38,993 nucleotides of DNA, taken from the NCBI GenBank assembly GCA_023146365.1, contig JAGLCE010000016.1, forward strand, positions 1 through 38,993, written 5' to 3'. Positions 23,191 through 32,245 of the stretch are shown here, in pieces. The notes below the pieces were generated by a model. That model was not told where the DNA came from and did not search any database. It saw only the letters and a list, made by a program, of their open reading frames with translations. This DNA comes from Endozoicomonadaceae bacterium (GTDB lineage Bacteria; Pseudomonadota; Gammaproteobacteria; Pseudomonadales; Endozoicomonadaceae). How positions within the stretch are numbered: the first letter of the stretch is position 1; every line of letters starts with the position of its first letter. The translations under genes and the position numbers were made by a program.

Positions 23191-24360
23191 ATGAATTTGC
23201 ACGAATATCAGGCCAAGCAGCTTTTTAAGGAGTATGGTCTGCCCGTCTCTGTCGGTTTTGTCTGCGAAACGCCTGAGGAGGCGGTTGTAGCAGCGGGTAA
23301 AATCGGCGGTGATGCTTGGGTGGTTAAGACACAGGTGCATGCTGGTGGGCGTGGCAAAGCGGGTGGCGTTAAGCTGGTCAATAGTGAAGAGGAAATTCAT
23401 GCTTTTGCCAAACAGTGGCTGGGTCATCGTCTGGTGACCAATCAGACCGATGAACGAGGTCAACCGGTTAACTGTGTTCTGGTCGAATCGTGTATCGACA
23501 TAGTCCGTGAGCTTTATTTGAGTGCTGTCATCGACCGAGCAACACGTCGCGTCGTCTTCATGGCATCGACTGAAGGTGGGATGGATATCGAAAAGATTGC
23601 GGCAGAGACACCGGAAAAAATCATTAAGGCTACGATTGATCCTCTGACCGGTGCCCAACCCTATCAAGCGCGAGATCTGTCCTTTCAGTTGGGGCTGAAT
23701 CCTATACAAGTCAAACAATTCACAAAGATATTTATGGGACTTTCCAGGCTGTTTACCGATTATGATCTGGTTTTGTTGGAAGTTAATCCGCTGGTCATAA
23801 CTGGAGAGGGTGATCTGCTCTGTCTGGATGGCAAAATGAATGTCGATAGTAATGCCATGTATCGTCAGTCCAAGCTTAAAGGAATGCAAGATGTCTCCCA
23901 GGAGGATATGCGTGAGGCGCATGCTGCTCAATGGAATCTGAATTATGTTGCACTGGATGGCAATATTGGTTGTATGGTCAACGGTGCAGGTCTTGCCATG
24001 GGGACGATGGATATCATCAAGCTTCATGGTGGCCAACCTGCAAACTTCCTAGATGTTGGAGGGGGCGCCACCAAAGAGCGTGTTTCTGAGGCGTTCAAAA
24101 TTATTCTGTCTGACGATAACGTGAAGGCTGTTCTGGTGAATATCTTCGGGGGTATTGTGCGTTGTGACTTGATTGCTGAAGGAATCATCGGTGCGGTGAA
24201 GGAGGTGGGTGTTGAGGTGCCGGTTGTCGTAAGGCTTGAAGGTAATAATGCTGAGTCAGGCACTAAAATACTGGCGGGCAGTGGTCTGGATATTATAGCG
24301 GTAAACAGTCTCACGGAAGCTGCAGAACAGGTAGTAAGCGCTGCGGAGGGAGACCAATGA
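23191..24360 (+). CDS. sucC: Succinyl-CoA synthetase, beta subunit
   Basis: SucC carries the ATP-grasp and CoA/succinate half of succinyl-CoA synthetase, which makes ATP or GTP from succinyl-CoA. The protein has 389 residues from ATG 23191 (E. coli 388), chosen because the family begins MNLHEYQAKQLF; an in-frame TTG at 23173 would add six residues. GGAAAGG lies upstream. Visible are VVKTQVHAGGRGKAGGVKLV (ATP-binding), LEVNPLVITGEGDLLCLDGK (metal/nucleotide) and VNIFGGIVRCDLIAEGI. The stop overlaps the sucD start (ATGA). Confidence 0.98.
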   Translation: MNLHEYQAKQLFKEYGLPVSVGFVCETPEEAVVAAGKIGGDAWVVKTQVHAGGRGKAGGVKLVNSEEEIHAFAKQWLGHRLVTNQTDERGQPVNCVLVESCIDIVRELYLSAVIDRATRRVVFMASTEGGMDIEKIAAETPEKIIKATIDPLTGAQPYQARDLSFQLGLNPIQVKQFTKIFMGLSRLFTDYDLVLLEVNPLVITGEGDLLCLDGKMNVDSNAMYRQSKLKGMQDVSQEDMREAHAAQWNLNYVALDGNIGCMVNGAGLAMGTMDIIKLHGGQPANFLDVGGGATKERVSEAFKIILSDDNVKAVLVNIFGGIVRCDLIAEGIIGAVKEVGVEVPVVVRLEGNNAESGTKILAGSGLDIIAVNSLTEAAEQVVSAAEGDQ

Positions 24361-25229
24361 GTATCCTGATCAACAAAGAAACCCGTGTCATTTGTCAAGG
24401 CTTTACTGGTTCGCAGGGAACATTCCATTCTGAGCAGGCGATTGATTATGGTACTCGCATGGTGGGGGGGGTAACGCCAGGTAAAGGTGGGCAGACTCAT
24501 CTTGGCCTACCGGTGTTCGATACGGTGCGTACCGCCGTTGAGCAGACCGGTGCAAATGCATCCGTTATTTATGTGCCTGCGCCATTTTGTAAAGATTCTA
24601 TTCTTGAGGCGGCTGGTATCGGCATGTCGTTAATCGTTTGCATTACTGAAGGTATCCCGACGCTGGATATGCTGCAATGCAAAATAAGATGTGATGAACT
24701 GGGCGTCAGACTGATTGGCCCGAACTGCCCAGGCGTTATTACTCCCGGTGAGTGCAAGATAGGTATTATGCCGGGTCACATCCATAAACCCGGCAAGGTT
24801 GGAATTGTATCCCGTTCAGGCACGTTGACCTATGAAGCGGTCAAGCAGACCACCGATTATGGCTTCGGACAATCCACTTGCGTGGGCATTGGTGGTGACT
24901 CGATTCCTGGATCAAGCTTTATTGATATTCTGGAGCTGTTTGAGGCGGATGACAGTACCGAAGCGATTGTGATGATTGGCGAAATTGGTGGAACAGCTGA
25001 AGAAGATGCCGCTACCTATATTAAAGAGAATGTCACTAAACCAGTGATTGCCTATATTGCGGGTGTAACGGCTCCTCCAGGTAAACGAATGGGACATGCT
25101 GGAGCGATTATTTCAGGTGGAAAAGGGACTGCAGACGATAAATTTGCCGCTCTGAGTGATGCTGGAGTCACGACTGTTCGAAGTCTTGCTGATATCGGTA
25201 AAGCATTGAAAGAGGTGACCGGTTGGTAA
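24357..25229 (+). CDS. sucD: Succinyl-CoA synthetase, alpha subunit
   Basis: SucD binds CoA and carries the phosphorylated His of succinyl-CoA synthetase. The protein has 290 residues (E. coli 289). The CoA-binding start CQGFTGSQGTFHSEQAI, MVGGVTPGKGGQTHLGLPVF, IGPNCPGVITPGECKIGIMP and the phospho-His segment MGHAGAIISGGKGTADDK are all intact. ATG 24357 overlaps the sucC stop by four bases, so the two subunits are translated together. It ends the TCA run; a strong terminator follows 13 bases after the stop. Confidence 0.98.
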   Translation: MSILINKETRVICQGFTGSQGTFHSEQAIDYGTRMVGGVTPGKGGQTHLGLPVFDTVRTAVEQTGANASVIYVPAPFCKDSILEAAGIGMSLIVCITEGIPTLDMLQCKIRCDELGVRLIGPNCPGVITPGECKIGIMPGHIHKPGKVGIVSRSGTLTYEAVKQTTDYGFGQSTCVGIGGDSIPGSSFIDILELFEADDSTEAIVMIGEIGGTAEEDAATYIKENVTKPVIAYIAGVTAPPGKRMGHAGAIISGGKGTADDKFAALSDAGVTTVRSLADIGKALKEVTGW

Positions 25230-25242
25230 TAGAGTGAGAATA

Positions 25243-25272
25243 AAAATGGACACTTATCAGGGTGTCCATTTT
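25243..25272 (+). terminator. Rho-independent terminator after sucD
   Basis: AAAATGGACAC (25243-25253) pairs perfectly with GTGTCCATTTT (25262-25272) around an 8-base loop. The 3' arm ends in a T run and the 5' arm begins with an A run, so it could stop transcription in both directions. It closes the sdh-suc transcription unit. Confidence 0.85.
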
Positions 25273-25393
25273 ATGCTGAGGTCTCATAAGATGAGATCAC
25301 TACTCAACGACTAACAATAAAAATAACAGCATGATGAGTGGGTTGTTCAGAGCTTGGGGTTGACCTCTAATACACCTAAAAGAGGAAATGACA

Positions 25394-26515
25394 ATGCTAG
25401 TCGGTGTACCCGCTGAGATAAAAAATCATGAATATCGTGTTGGTTTGATTCCTGCCGTTGTGCAGGAATTGGTGAGTCGAGGGCACACTGTCCTTGTTGA
25501 GAAAAATGCGGGCGTGGCAATCGATTTTGAGGATGAAGCTTATATAGCTGCGGGTGCTGAAATTGCGCCAACAGCTGAAGAGATTTTTGCCAGAGCGGAA
25601 ATGATCGTCAAGGTAAAGGAACCTCTGGCGATGGAGCGTCAAATGTTGCGTCCTGAACAGACACTGTTTACCTATCTGCATCTTGCGCCGGATCGACCGC
25701 AGACCCATGATTTGATGACCTCTGGTGCAACCTGTATCGCTTATGAAACCGTTACCGATAATGCTGGCCGTCTGCCTCTATTGGCGCCGATGTCTGAAGT
25801 GGCTGGACGAATGTCCATTCAAGCGGGGGCACATTGTCTGGAAAAGGCGATGAGTGGTCGAGGTGTGTTGATGGGGGGCGTACCAGGTGTTGAGCCTGCC
25901 AATGTCGTTGTCATTGGTGGCGGTGTTGTTGGTTTCAATGCGACGCTTATGGCTGTTGGTATGGGGGCAAATGTTACGGTATTGGATCGTTCACTGGATG
26001 TGCTGAGAAAGTTGGATCAACACTTTAGTAATCGTATCAAAACGCTGTTTTCTACCACTCATGCTATCGAGACGTCTGTCACAGAAGCGGATCTTGTGGT
26101 TGGCTGTGTCTTAATCCCGGGTGCGGCTGCACCGAAATTGATTACTCGTGATATGATTCGGTCCATGAAGTCTGGTGCTGCGATTGTTGATGTGGCGATT
26201 GATCAGGGCGGATGTTTTGAAACCTCCCATGCGACTACTCACGCAAAGCCCACATTCATTGTTGATGAGGTGGTTCACTATTGCGTGGCTAACATGCCGG
26301 GGGCTGTCGCGCGTACGTCAACGATTGCACTGAACAATGCTACTATTCCTTTTGTGCTGGAACTGGCTGATAAAGGGATACGTAAAGCTTTGGAAGGTAA
26401 CCAGCATTTGCTTAATGGTTTGAATGTCTGCAAAGGTATCGTTACTTGTAAGAGTGTCGCAGAAGCGCAGAATCTTGATTATAAAAGCTCTGAAGAGATG
26501 CTAAAAACATTGTAA
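25394..26515 (+). CDS. ald: Alanine dehydrogenase
   Basis: Ald interconverts L-alanine and pyruvate plus ammonia with NAD(H). The protein has 373 residues from ATG 25394, which has AGAGGA seven bases upstream; an in-frame ATG at 25388 is too close to that site. The start MLVGVPAEIKNHEYRVGLIP is typical. Pyruvate-site residues Arg 15 and Lys 75 (IVKVKEPL), His 96 (YLHLAPD) and the catalytic Asp in VDVAIDQGG are present, as is the NAD-binding VVVIGGGVVGFNA. It is separated from sucD by a terminator, so it has its own promoter. It could feed alanine-derived pyruvate into central metabolism. Confidence 0.95.
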   Translation: MLVGVPAEIKNHEYRVGLIPAVVQELVSRGHTVLVEKNAGVAIDFEDEAYIAAGAEIAPTAEEIFARAEMIVKVKEPLAMERQMLRPEQTLFTYLHLAPDRPQTHDLMTSGATCIAYETVTDNAGRLPLLAPMSEVAGRMSIQAGAHCLEKAMSGRGVLMGGVPGVEPANVVVIGGGVVGFNATLMAVGMGANVTVLDRSLDVLRKLDQHFSNRIKTLFSTTHAIETSVTEADLVVGCVLIPGAAAPKLITRDMIRSMKSGAAIVDVAIDQGGCFETSHATTHAKPTFIVDEVVHYCVANMPGAVARTSTIALNNATIPFVLELADKGIRKALEGNQHLLNGLNVCKGIVTCKSVAEAQNLDYKSSEEMLKTL

Positions 26516-26616
26516 TAGGCCATTTTGATCGCACTGAAATCACCAAAAAGGTGTAGATTACTCTTTGAAGTGTTTTCTGAAGTGTTTGTAGTGCTTATCA
26601 CGAATAGCTCACCATC

Positions 26617-26640
26617 ATCAATATCAATATCAATATCAAT
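26617..26640. repeat. Hexanucleotide tandem repeat (ATCAAT)x4
   Basis: Four perfect ATCAAT units lie 40 bases upstream of the prenyltransferase start. The frame of that gene is open through them and would read as Ser-Ile repeats, but the better start lies downstream, so they are probably in the 5' untranslated region. Confidence 0.9.
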
Positions 26641-26680
26641 AAATCCTCTATGCTTTCGAGCCGGGTTGAAAGGCATGCTC

Positions 26681-27547
26681 ATGCTACAGGCTTCTGACAT
26701 TCTGCATAAGTACCATTTTTTAAAAGCCTTAAGACCCTTCTCTTTCAGTGTGGCACTGATGAGCTGTGGTTTGGGTGTAACGCTTGCCTATCAAGATGGC
26801 TATGGTGATGCGATTAGAGCAATACTGGTGATGGTTGTTGGGGTGTTATTGCAGGCCGCAACCAATCTATTTAACGATTATGCAGATATCCACTATTGGC
26901 AAGATAAAACGACTGCTTTAGCAGGTCGTGTGATTCACCGTATTCGAAGGAATGCACTGTACGCCTTATTATTATTGCTATTGGCCTGTGTGTTAGCGCT
27001 TTATCTAGTAAGCTATGCTGGTTGGTTGTTGCTATTGATAGGTTTAATCGGTGTGGCTGGTGGATACTTTTATACCGCTGAACCGATTAATTTTAAAGAG
27101 CGTGGATTAGGGCTTGTCACAGTATTCGTTTTTACCGGCCTGCTCTTGGTGGAAGGGGCTTACATGGCCGTTAGTGGACAGTGGTCATCCCATACCTTGC
27201 TATTGGCTGTGCCTTTGTCGATTATATCCTGCCTCGTTCTTTTAGCGAATGAGTTGCGAGATGTTGAAGAGGATACCCAACGTAATATAAAAACATTTAC
27301 CGTTCGATTTGGTTATGCGAGTGGTCGAAGGCTCTATGTGTGTTTATTTACTTTTCTGCTGTTACTCGTGGTGTGGTTGGTAATGAACGGTATCATTGTT
27401 GAACCGAGATGGCTTCTGCCTTCGGTTGTATGTCTGTTCTGGCCGATTCGGCTGCTGTTCAGCGATCAGAAAGTGTTAACACGCTTGCCACCGCTGACGG
27501 GACGAGTCCTTTTGGTGTTTGGTTTGGGGCTGATGTTTGCGGTTTAA
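26681..27547 (+). CDS. UbiA-family prenyltransferase (MenA-like)
   Basis: This is an integral membrane aromatic prenyltransferase of 288 residues with about eight hydrophobic helices. The first metal-binding motif is in NLFNDYADIHYWQDK (N-D-x-x-D with a further Asp), and the second is in LLANELRDVEEDTQRNIKTF, followed by VRFGYASGRRLY. Both patterns match the 1,4-dihydroxy-2-naphthoate prenyltransferase (MenA) branch better than UbiA itself, but no other menaquinone genes are in view, so the substrate is open. The frame is open from 26525, but ATG 26681 is preferred: GAAAGG is seven bases upstream and homologues start near here. It converges on gspD across a strong hairpin. Confidence 0.8.
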   Translation: MLQASDILHKYHFLKALRPFSFSVALMSCGLGVTLAYQDGYGDAIRAILVMVVGVLLQAATNLFNDYADIHYWQDKTTALAGRVIHRIRRNALYALLLLLLACVLALYLVSYAGWLLLLIGLIGVAGGYFYTAEPINFKERGLGLVTVFVFTGLLLVEGAYMAVSGQWSSHTLLLAVPLSIISCLVLLANELRDVEEDTQRNIKTFTVRFGYASGRRLYVCLFTFLLLLVVWLVMNGIIVEPRWLLPSVVCLFWPIRLLFSDQKVLTRLPPLTGRVLLVFGLGLMFAV

Positions 27548-27571
27548 GGAGATGTCCGTATGAATGCAGGG

Positions 27572-27597
27572 TCAGTGCAGACGGCAGTCTGCACTGA
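27572..27597. terminator. Perfect 11-bp hairpin between converging genes
   Basis: TCAGTGCAGAC (27572-27582) pairs perfectly with GTCTGCACTGA (27587-27597) around a GGCA loop. It lies between the ends of the prenyltransferase gene and gspD, the expected place for a bidirectional terminator, though no T run follows on either side. Confidence 0.55.
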
Positions 27598-27612
27598 AGT
27601 TAGACGATAGAA

Positions 27613-29640
27613 TTACTCTTTTTTCATGCGAAGTTCAAATAACTGTGCCGCTGTATCGGGCATTTCACCATTGACAGATAATGTCGCCTTGCCATCATGA
27701 ATGAGTTTCAATGTTGAATATTTATGTTTGGTCATATTGGTTAAAGACTCGGGCGTTCGCATAATGGTTGGTTTGATGAACAGCATTAGGTTTTTTTTGG
27801 TGCGCTTGTTGTTTCTATTGGTAAATAATTCACCCAAAAATGGAATATCTCCCAAGAAAGGTACTTTTGATGTGCCTTTTTGGCTGTCATCCTGAAGTAG
27901 GCCGCCCAGAATGACCGTGTTGCCATCATCGACAAGAATCGTTGCTTTGATCTTGCGTTGGCTGGTAATAGGATCGCCACTCTGGGTCATGCTCGTTGTG
28001 TTATCCAGTAGATTGGAAATTTCTTGTTCAATTTCGATGCGTAGTGACTCGCCCTCACCAATGTGAGGCGTGACTTTAAGGGTCAGACCTACCGGTTTTC
28101 TTTCCGTTGTGGTGAAAGGGTTTGTGTGGGAATCTCCGCCACTGGTATAGCTGCCGGTCTGGAACGGTACTTCTTGGCCAACGACAAATTCGGCTTCTTC
28201 GTTATCCAAGGTAAGCATGCTGGGTGTCGAGAGTAGGTTGGTTTTGGTGCGATTACTTAATGCGTTCACTAAAATACCAAAATTACTGTTTCTGAGTGCG
28301 AGAGATCCGATTTTTATACTGGGAAGAGGTGCGCCGATCACTGAGACGGGATTTGGAGTTTTGTTGTTATACGTGTTTTTTCCGGCAATGCCCCATTGGA
28401 TGCCTAGGGCGTCACCGATGTCGCCGGATACTTCAACGATAGCCGCTTCAATGAGGACTTGTGCTCGGCGAATATCGAGTTGTCTAACCAGTGATTCCAG
28501 CTCTTTGAGTGTGTTCGGGTCTGCAATCATGACTAAGGCGTTGGTGGTTTCGTCCGCTTTAATGAATATACTGCCAGTGAGGCCTTTTTTATTGCTTTTT
28601 GTGTTTGGATGCGTGCCCTGTCTCATAGAGGGTGGGTGAGGCGTCGTGGGCAGTCTTGATGAGTTATTGCTGTTTGCTTTTGAATTGCTGTTACCTGCAC
28701 TAAGCGATTGTGAGGCTTCACTGAGTATTTCTGCGAGATTTTTGGCATCTGCATAGCGTAGAAACATAACGCGAGTAGAGGACGTTTGAATACCTTCCTC
28801 GTCCAATGTGTGTACCAGCTTCCTGATGCGCGCTCGTTTACTGGCGTTTCCTTTGATGATCAGCCGATTGCTGCGTTCATCGGCTATGACCTGAACGCCA
28901 CTGGGTATAGGCATTTTGTTGTTTGACAGGGTCTCCTGAATAATATTGCTGATATCGCCCACCCAAGCGTGTTGCAGCTTGATCACTTCGTAGTCATTGT
29001 CGCTGGCATCATCGAGATCTTTGATAATTTGGATCACTCGATTGGCATTATCAGCAAGATCGCTGATGACAACGACATTACCGGAAGAGGACGCCGCTGC
29101 GTGGCCATACTGGGCGACCAGGGGGCGAATGATCGGTATGACTTCAATGGCTGATATACTATGAAGATCTAAAACCCGTGTTACCATGGTGGCGTTATCT
29201 GGTCTTACGACTGCGCTGGGGGCGGTACCGGCTGTTTTCGCAAGCGTGTTCGGAATGATATTCTTGACGTTGCCTTTGGGGACAACAGCGTAACCATTAG
29301 TGCTTAAGACCTCGAGAAAAATATCGTAAATCTGTTCACGGTTCATGGGGGTCGAGGAGATGACGCTGACGGTGTTTCCGGCTTTTGTTTTAGGATCGAT
29401 AACAAAAGTATCGCCTGTAATCGTGGCAATTTGGGCGATAAATTCTCTGATATCTGTATTTTGCTGATTGAGAGTCCAGCGCTTCTCAGAAGGAGTAATA
29501 TTTGTACTTTTATGTATGGTATTGCTGACTTGTGGAGGCTGCTCGGCAAGCGCCAGCATCGGAAGGCCAGTGATCAGTAGAGAGAGTGTTAATGCGGTAA
29601 AGCTTTTTATGCTCGCTCGCTCCGTTTGAAATATTATCAT
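27613..29640 (-). CDS. gspD: Type II secretion system secretin
   Basis: GspD forms the outer-membrane channel of the type II secretion system. The protein has 675 residues from ATG 29640 (CAGG seven bases upstream; an in-frame TTG at 29646 would add two). A signal peptide covers roughly residues 1-33 (hydrophobic core LTLSLLITGLPMLALA). N0 (TLNQQNTDIREFIAQIATIT), N1, N2 and N3 domains follow; N3 carries a Ser/Asn/Pro-rich insertion around residues 320-355. The secretin core has VLIEAAIVEVSGDIGDALGI, LSTPSMLTLDNEEAEFVVGQ and VPFLGDIPFLGELF. It is downstream of gspC on the minus strand, 36 bases apart, as in xcpP-xcpQ. Confidence 0.96.
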   Translation of the reverse strand: MIIFQTERASIKSFTALTLSLLITGLPMLALAEQPPQVSNTIHKSTNITPSEKRWTLNQQNTDIREFIAQIATITGDTFVIDPKTKAGNTVSVISSTPMNREQIYDIFLEVLSTNGYAVVPKGNVKNIIPNTLAKTAGTAPSAVVRPDNATMVTRVLDLHSISAIEVIPIIRPLVAQYGHAAASSSGNVVVISDLADNANRVIQIIKDLDDASDNDYEVIKLQHAWVGDISNIIQETLSNNKMPIPSGVQVIADERSNRLIIKGNASKRARIRKLVHTLDEEGIQTSSTRVMFLRYADAKNLAEILSEASQSLSAGNSNSKANSNNSSRLPTTPHPPSMRQGTHPNTKSNKKGLTGSIFIKADETTNALVMIADPNTLKELESLVRQLDIRRAQVLIEAAIVEVSGDIGDALGIQWGIAGKNTYNNKTPNPVSVIGAPLPSIKIGSLALRNSNFGILVNALSNRTKTNLLSTPSMLTLDNEEAEFVVGQEVPFQTGSYTSGGDSHTNPFTTTERKPVGLTLKVTPHIGEGESLRIEIEQEISNLLDNTTSMTQSGDPITSQRKIKATILVDDGNTVILGGLLQDDSQKGTSKVPFLGDIPFLGELFTNRNNKRTKKNLMLFIKPTIMRTPESLTNMTKHKYSTLKLIHDGKATLSVNGEMPDTAAQLFELRMKKE

Positions 29641-29676
29641 TGGCAACCTGTATTATTTAATGGTTAAGTGTTGAAA

Positions 29677-30309
29677 CTAATTTTCCTGAGCCGGTTGTAA
29701 GTGCTGGCGCAGTTGTTCCATTTTATCATCAATGGCTTTGGTATTAGCCTGAGATGCATCGTCCAGACTAGAGAGTGCTTGGGGTTCATAGGGTATTGGT
29801 GGGTAATTGGCCGAATCCGTCTTTTTATTGCTCAAAAGTGTTGGAAATGTCAATTTCTGCAATACCCCTTGGTGTCGAATGACGACATGTTGAGGGTAAA
29901 CTTCATTCAGCATGGCGCCACCAGGTAATATTTCTCCAGTACGATAGAAGTGTTCCTGATTATTGTTATCCTGAATAATGGCGCTGGAATCTTTAGAGTC
30001 ATCACCTGCAAGCACGCCCCGTAGTGTCAGATTCAAGCTGGTTTTCGGGATATCTTTAGTTCCTGTGTCAGTGTTTTTAGCTTCACCAAACAAAAAGCTG
30101 AAATCTGCTAGGGAGATGGTTTTTTCTGTTATTTTATCGTTTGATAAGCTGATTGACTTTTCCTGAGCGTCGGCAGTGATGCTAACCATCTCAAGTGACT
30201 GAAGCGTGACTGTTGTGAGTATTCCAAGAGCCAAAATAACCAGAGTGACGTTTGCTTGGTGTACGATCAGAAGATTCAACCATTTATTATCCAGCACTGA
30301 GTGATTCAT
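29677..30309 (-). CDS. gspC: Type II secretion system inner-membrane clamp protein GspC, short XcpP-like form
   Basis: GspC links the secretin to the inner-membrane platform. The protein has 210 residues. It has a short cytoplasmic N-terminus, one transmembrane helix (about residues 18-38, NVTLVILALGILTTVTLQ), and the periplasmic homology region (LNLTLRGVLAGDDSKDSSAI through GEILPGGAMLNEVYPQHVV). There is no PDZ domain; the last ~45 residues are polar and predicted helical (coiled-coil-like KAIDDKMEQLRQHLQ). Typical GspC with PDZ is 270-300 residues, while Pseudomonas XcpP lacks PDZ and has a coiled coil. It is transcribed divergently from gspE. Confidence 0.9.
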   Translation of the reverse strand: MNHSVLDNKWLNLLIVHQANVTLVILALGILTTVTLQSLEMVSITADAQEKSISLSNDKITEKTISLADFSFLFGEAKNTDTGTKDIPKTSLNLTLRGVLAGDDSKDSSAIIQDNNNQEHFYRTGEILPGGAMLNEVYPQHVVIRHQGVLQKLTFPTLLSNKKTDSANYPPIPYEPQALSSLDDASQANTKAIDDKMEQLRQHLQPAQEN

Positions 30310-30738
30310 GTTGTTATGATTGTCCTAAACAGTGCTGATTAGCGCATTTAATGCAACGACTATTAATCATGATAGCAGTAGTTTTTCCTTGCTCGTTGAG
30401 TGGATTATAAAGCATTAATCATGACTTAAAATGAGAAGTGTCATGACTAAAATATCCTGAAAATCATATAAAATTGAAGCATAATAGCCTATGGAGTGCT
30501 TCATCGTTTGCTATTTTTGACGTTATATTCGATAAATCGTTCCATTTTTGTCGGGAACTTTATACTACCTTGGCCGGTCAAAATAACGATCAACGGGGTA
30601 ATCATGGCTGTACGTTTGAGTTGTGATTGACAGGAACTCGTCAGAGGCAGGTAACTACCGAGGTAGCAGGAGTGGGAATTCACATTGTTAGAACCATTAG
30701 GTAGGAGCGAGAGCTCCACATTGTCAGAACCGTTAGAC
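30310..30738. other. Divergent control region between gspC and gspE
   Basis: This ~430-base region contains the promoters of both T2SS transcription units. Visible elements are a short hairpin CTACC-GA-GGTAG (30655-30666) and a ~36-bp tandem repeat covering two Shine-Dalgarno-like AGGAG sites. The upstream part (30310-30540) is AT-rich. I could not identify a confident -35/-10 pair. Confidence 0.5.
30668..30738 (+). repeat. 36-bp tandem repeat at the gspE translation start
   Basis: Both units carry AGGAG (30668-30672 and 30703-30707), a CACATTGT segment and an AGAACC-TTAG segment. Each holds an in-frame TTG (30685 and 30721) that could start gspE. The units differ by several substitutions and one base in length, so the duplication is not recent. 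Confidence 0.8.
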
Positions 30739-32217
30739 ATGCCATCTGAGCGCGTGCTGGTGTTGCCGTTCGCTTTTGCTCGTCGACATAATATTGTGCT
30801 GGGTAAAGAGGATGGACAGCCTGTACTGCAGATGTTAAATGTGCCATCTGCAGGGGTGCTTGCCGAGGTACGTCGTTACTGTGGTTGCTCGCTGCGGTAC
30901 CGCCAGCTGGATAAGGAAGCCTTTACTGTAGCCATGTCCCGCTGTTATCACGAGAACAGTTCTGATGCCTTGCTGCATGTGGCAGACATCGATGATAATC
31001 CTGATCTGGCAAGTTTGGCGGATGTCGTGCCGGAAATAGAAGATCTGCTTGAACAGTCGGATGATGCCCCTGTCATAAAGTTGATTAACGCCTTGCTGTC
31101 AGAAGCCATCAAAGAAGGTGCTTCTGATATTCATATTGAAACCTTTGAATCCCGATTGGTGGCTCGATTCCGAATTGACGGTCTCCTTAGTGAAATTCTG
31201 TCGCTGAAGCGAAACCTTGCCGCATTACTGATTTCCAGAATCAAGGTGATGGCGCGTATGGATATCGCTGAGAAACGTATCCCGCAAGATGGCAGAATCT
31301 CTTTGCGCGTTGCTGGGAAAGAGGTTGATGTTCGGGTATCAACCCTCCCTTCCAGTAATGGTGAGCGGGTCGTACTTCGGTTGCTGGATAAGGCGGCGGG
31401 GTCTTTGCAACTGAAACATCTCGGTATGAGCCATTATGCTATGTCTGCCATGGAGAAGATGCTGACGCAGCCCCATGGCATTATTTTGATCACAGGTCCA
31501 ACCGGCTCAGGGAAAACCACGTCGCTTTATGCGAGCATTTCATCGCTTAATGATAGTAGCCGCAATATTCTTACGATAGAAGATCCTATCGAATATAATC
31601 TGGAAGGTATCGGCCAAACGCAGGTCAATACCAAGGTGGATATGACCTTTGCACGAGGTCTGCGTGCTATCCTGCGACAGGATCCAGATGTCGTGATGGT
31701 GGGTGAGATCCGTGATACCGAAACGGCTGAAATTGCGGTTCAGGCCAGCCTGACAGGGCACTTGGTGTTATCAACGTTACACACGAATACGGCGATTGGC
31801 GCGATTACCCGATTACAGGATATGGGAATTGAGCCTTTTCTGCTCTCTTCAAGCCTGATCGGTGTTGTCGCCCAGCGGCTGGTGCGGATTCTCTGTCCTC
31901 ACTGCCGAGAGGCCTATCTGGCGGATGCAGTGGAGTGTCAAAAGTTGGAGGTCGATCCCTCCACTCCGCCGACGTTATACCGTGCGACCGGCTGTACCGA
32001 ATGTAAGCAGAGTGGATACCGAGGTCGATCGGGTATTTATGAGGTGGTATTCATTAACGATGAAGTGAGGCGAATGATTCACCGAGAAGCTGGGGAGCAG
32101 TCAATCAACGACTGTGTGCGTCGTAGCATACCCGATATCAGGGCGGATGGTATGGAAAGGGTGCTGACAGGTGTTACTACGCTTGAAGAAGTGCTCAGAG
32201 TGACTCGTCAGAATTAA
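30739..32217 (+). CDS. gspE: Type II secretion system ATPase
   Basis: GspE is the cytoplasmic hexameric ATPase that drives pseudopilus assembly. From ATG 30739 the protein has 492 residues; in-frame TTG codons at 30685 and 30721 would add 18 or 6. MPSERVLVLPFAFARRH is a typical GspE start, but no good ribosome-binding site fits the ATG, so the exact start is uncertain. Motifs: Walker A GPTGSGKTTSLY, Asp box TIEDPIEYNLEGIGQTQVN, Walker B DPDVVMVGEIRD, His box GHLVLSTLHTNTA, and a zinc tetracysteine (CPHC then CTEC about 45 residues later). gspF follows after 28 bases. Confidence 0.95.
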   Translation: MPSERVLVLPFAFARRHNIVLGKEDGQPVLQMLNVPSAGVLAEVRRYCGCSLRYRQLDKEAFTVAMSRCYHENSSDALLHVADIDDNPDLASLADVVPEIEDLLEQSDDAPVIKLINALLSEAIKEGASDIHIETFESRLVARFRIDGLLSEILSLKRNLAALLISRIKVMARMDIAEKRIPQDGRISLRVAGKEVDVRVSTLPSSNGERVVLRLLDKAAGSLQLKHLGMSHYAMSAMEKMLTQPHGIILITGPTGSGKTTSLYASISSLNDSSRNILTIEDPIEYNLEGIGQTQVNTKVDMTFARGLRAILRQDPDVVMVGEIRDTETAEIAVQASLTGHLVLSTLHTNTAIGAITRLQDMGIEPFLLSSSLIGVVAQRLVRILCPHCREAYLADAVECQKLEVDPSTPPTLYRATGCTECKQSGYRGRSGIYEVVFINDEVRRMIHREAGEQSINDCVRRSIPDIRADGMERVLTGVTTLEEVLRVTRQN

Positions 32218-32245
32218 CCGACCGGAGGGCGTGGAAGTATAAATC

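Noticed and set aside
22921..24036. 371-residue minus-strand frame opposite lpdA/sucC
   Set aside because: It is antisense to two highly conserved, complete enzymes. The translated protein is rich in His, Thr and Ile with no recognisable domain.
26525..26680. N-terminal extension of the prenyltransferase reading Ser-Ile repeats
   Set aside because: The frame is open from TTG 26525, but the extension has no homologue-like character and ATG 26681 has a well-spaced GAAAGG and matches the usual family length.
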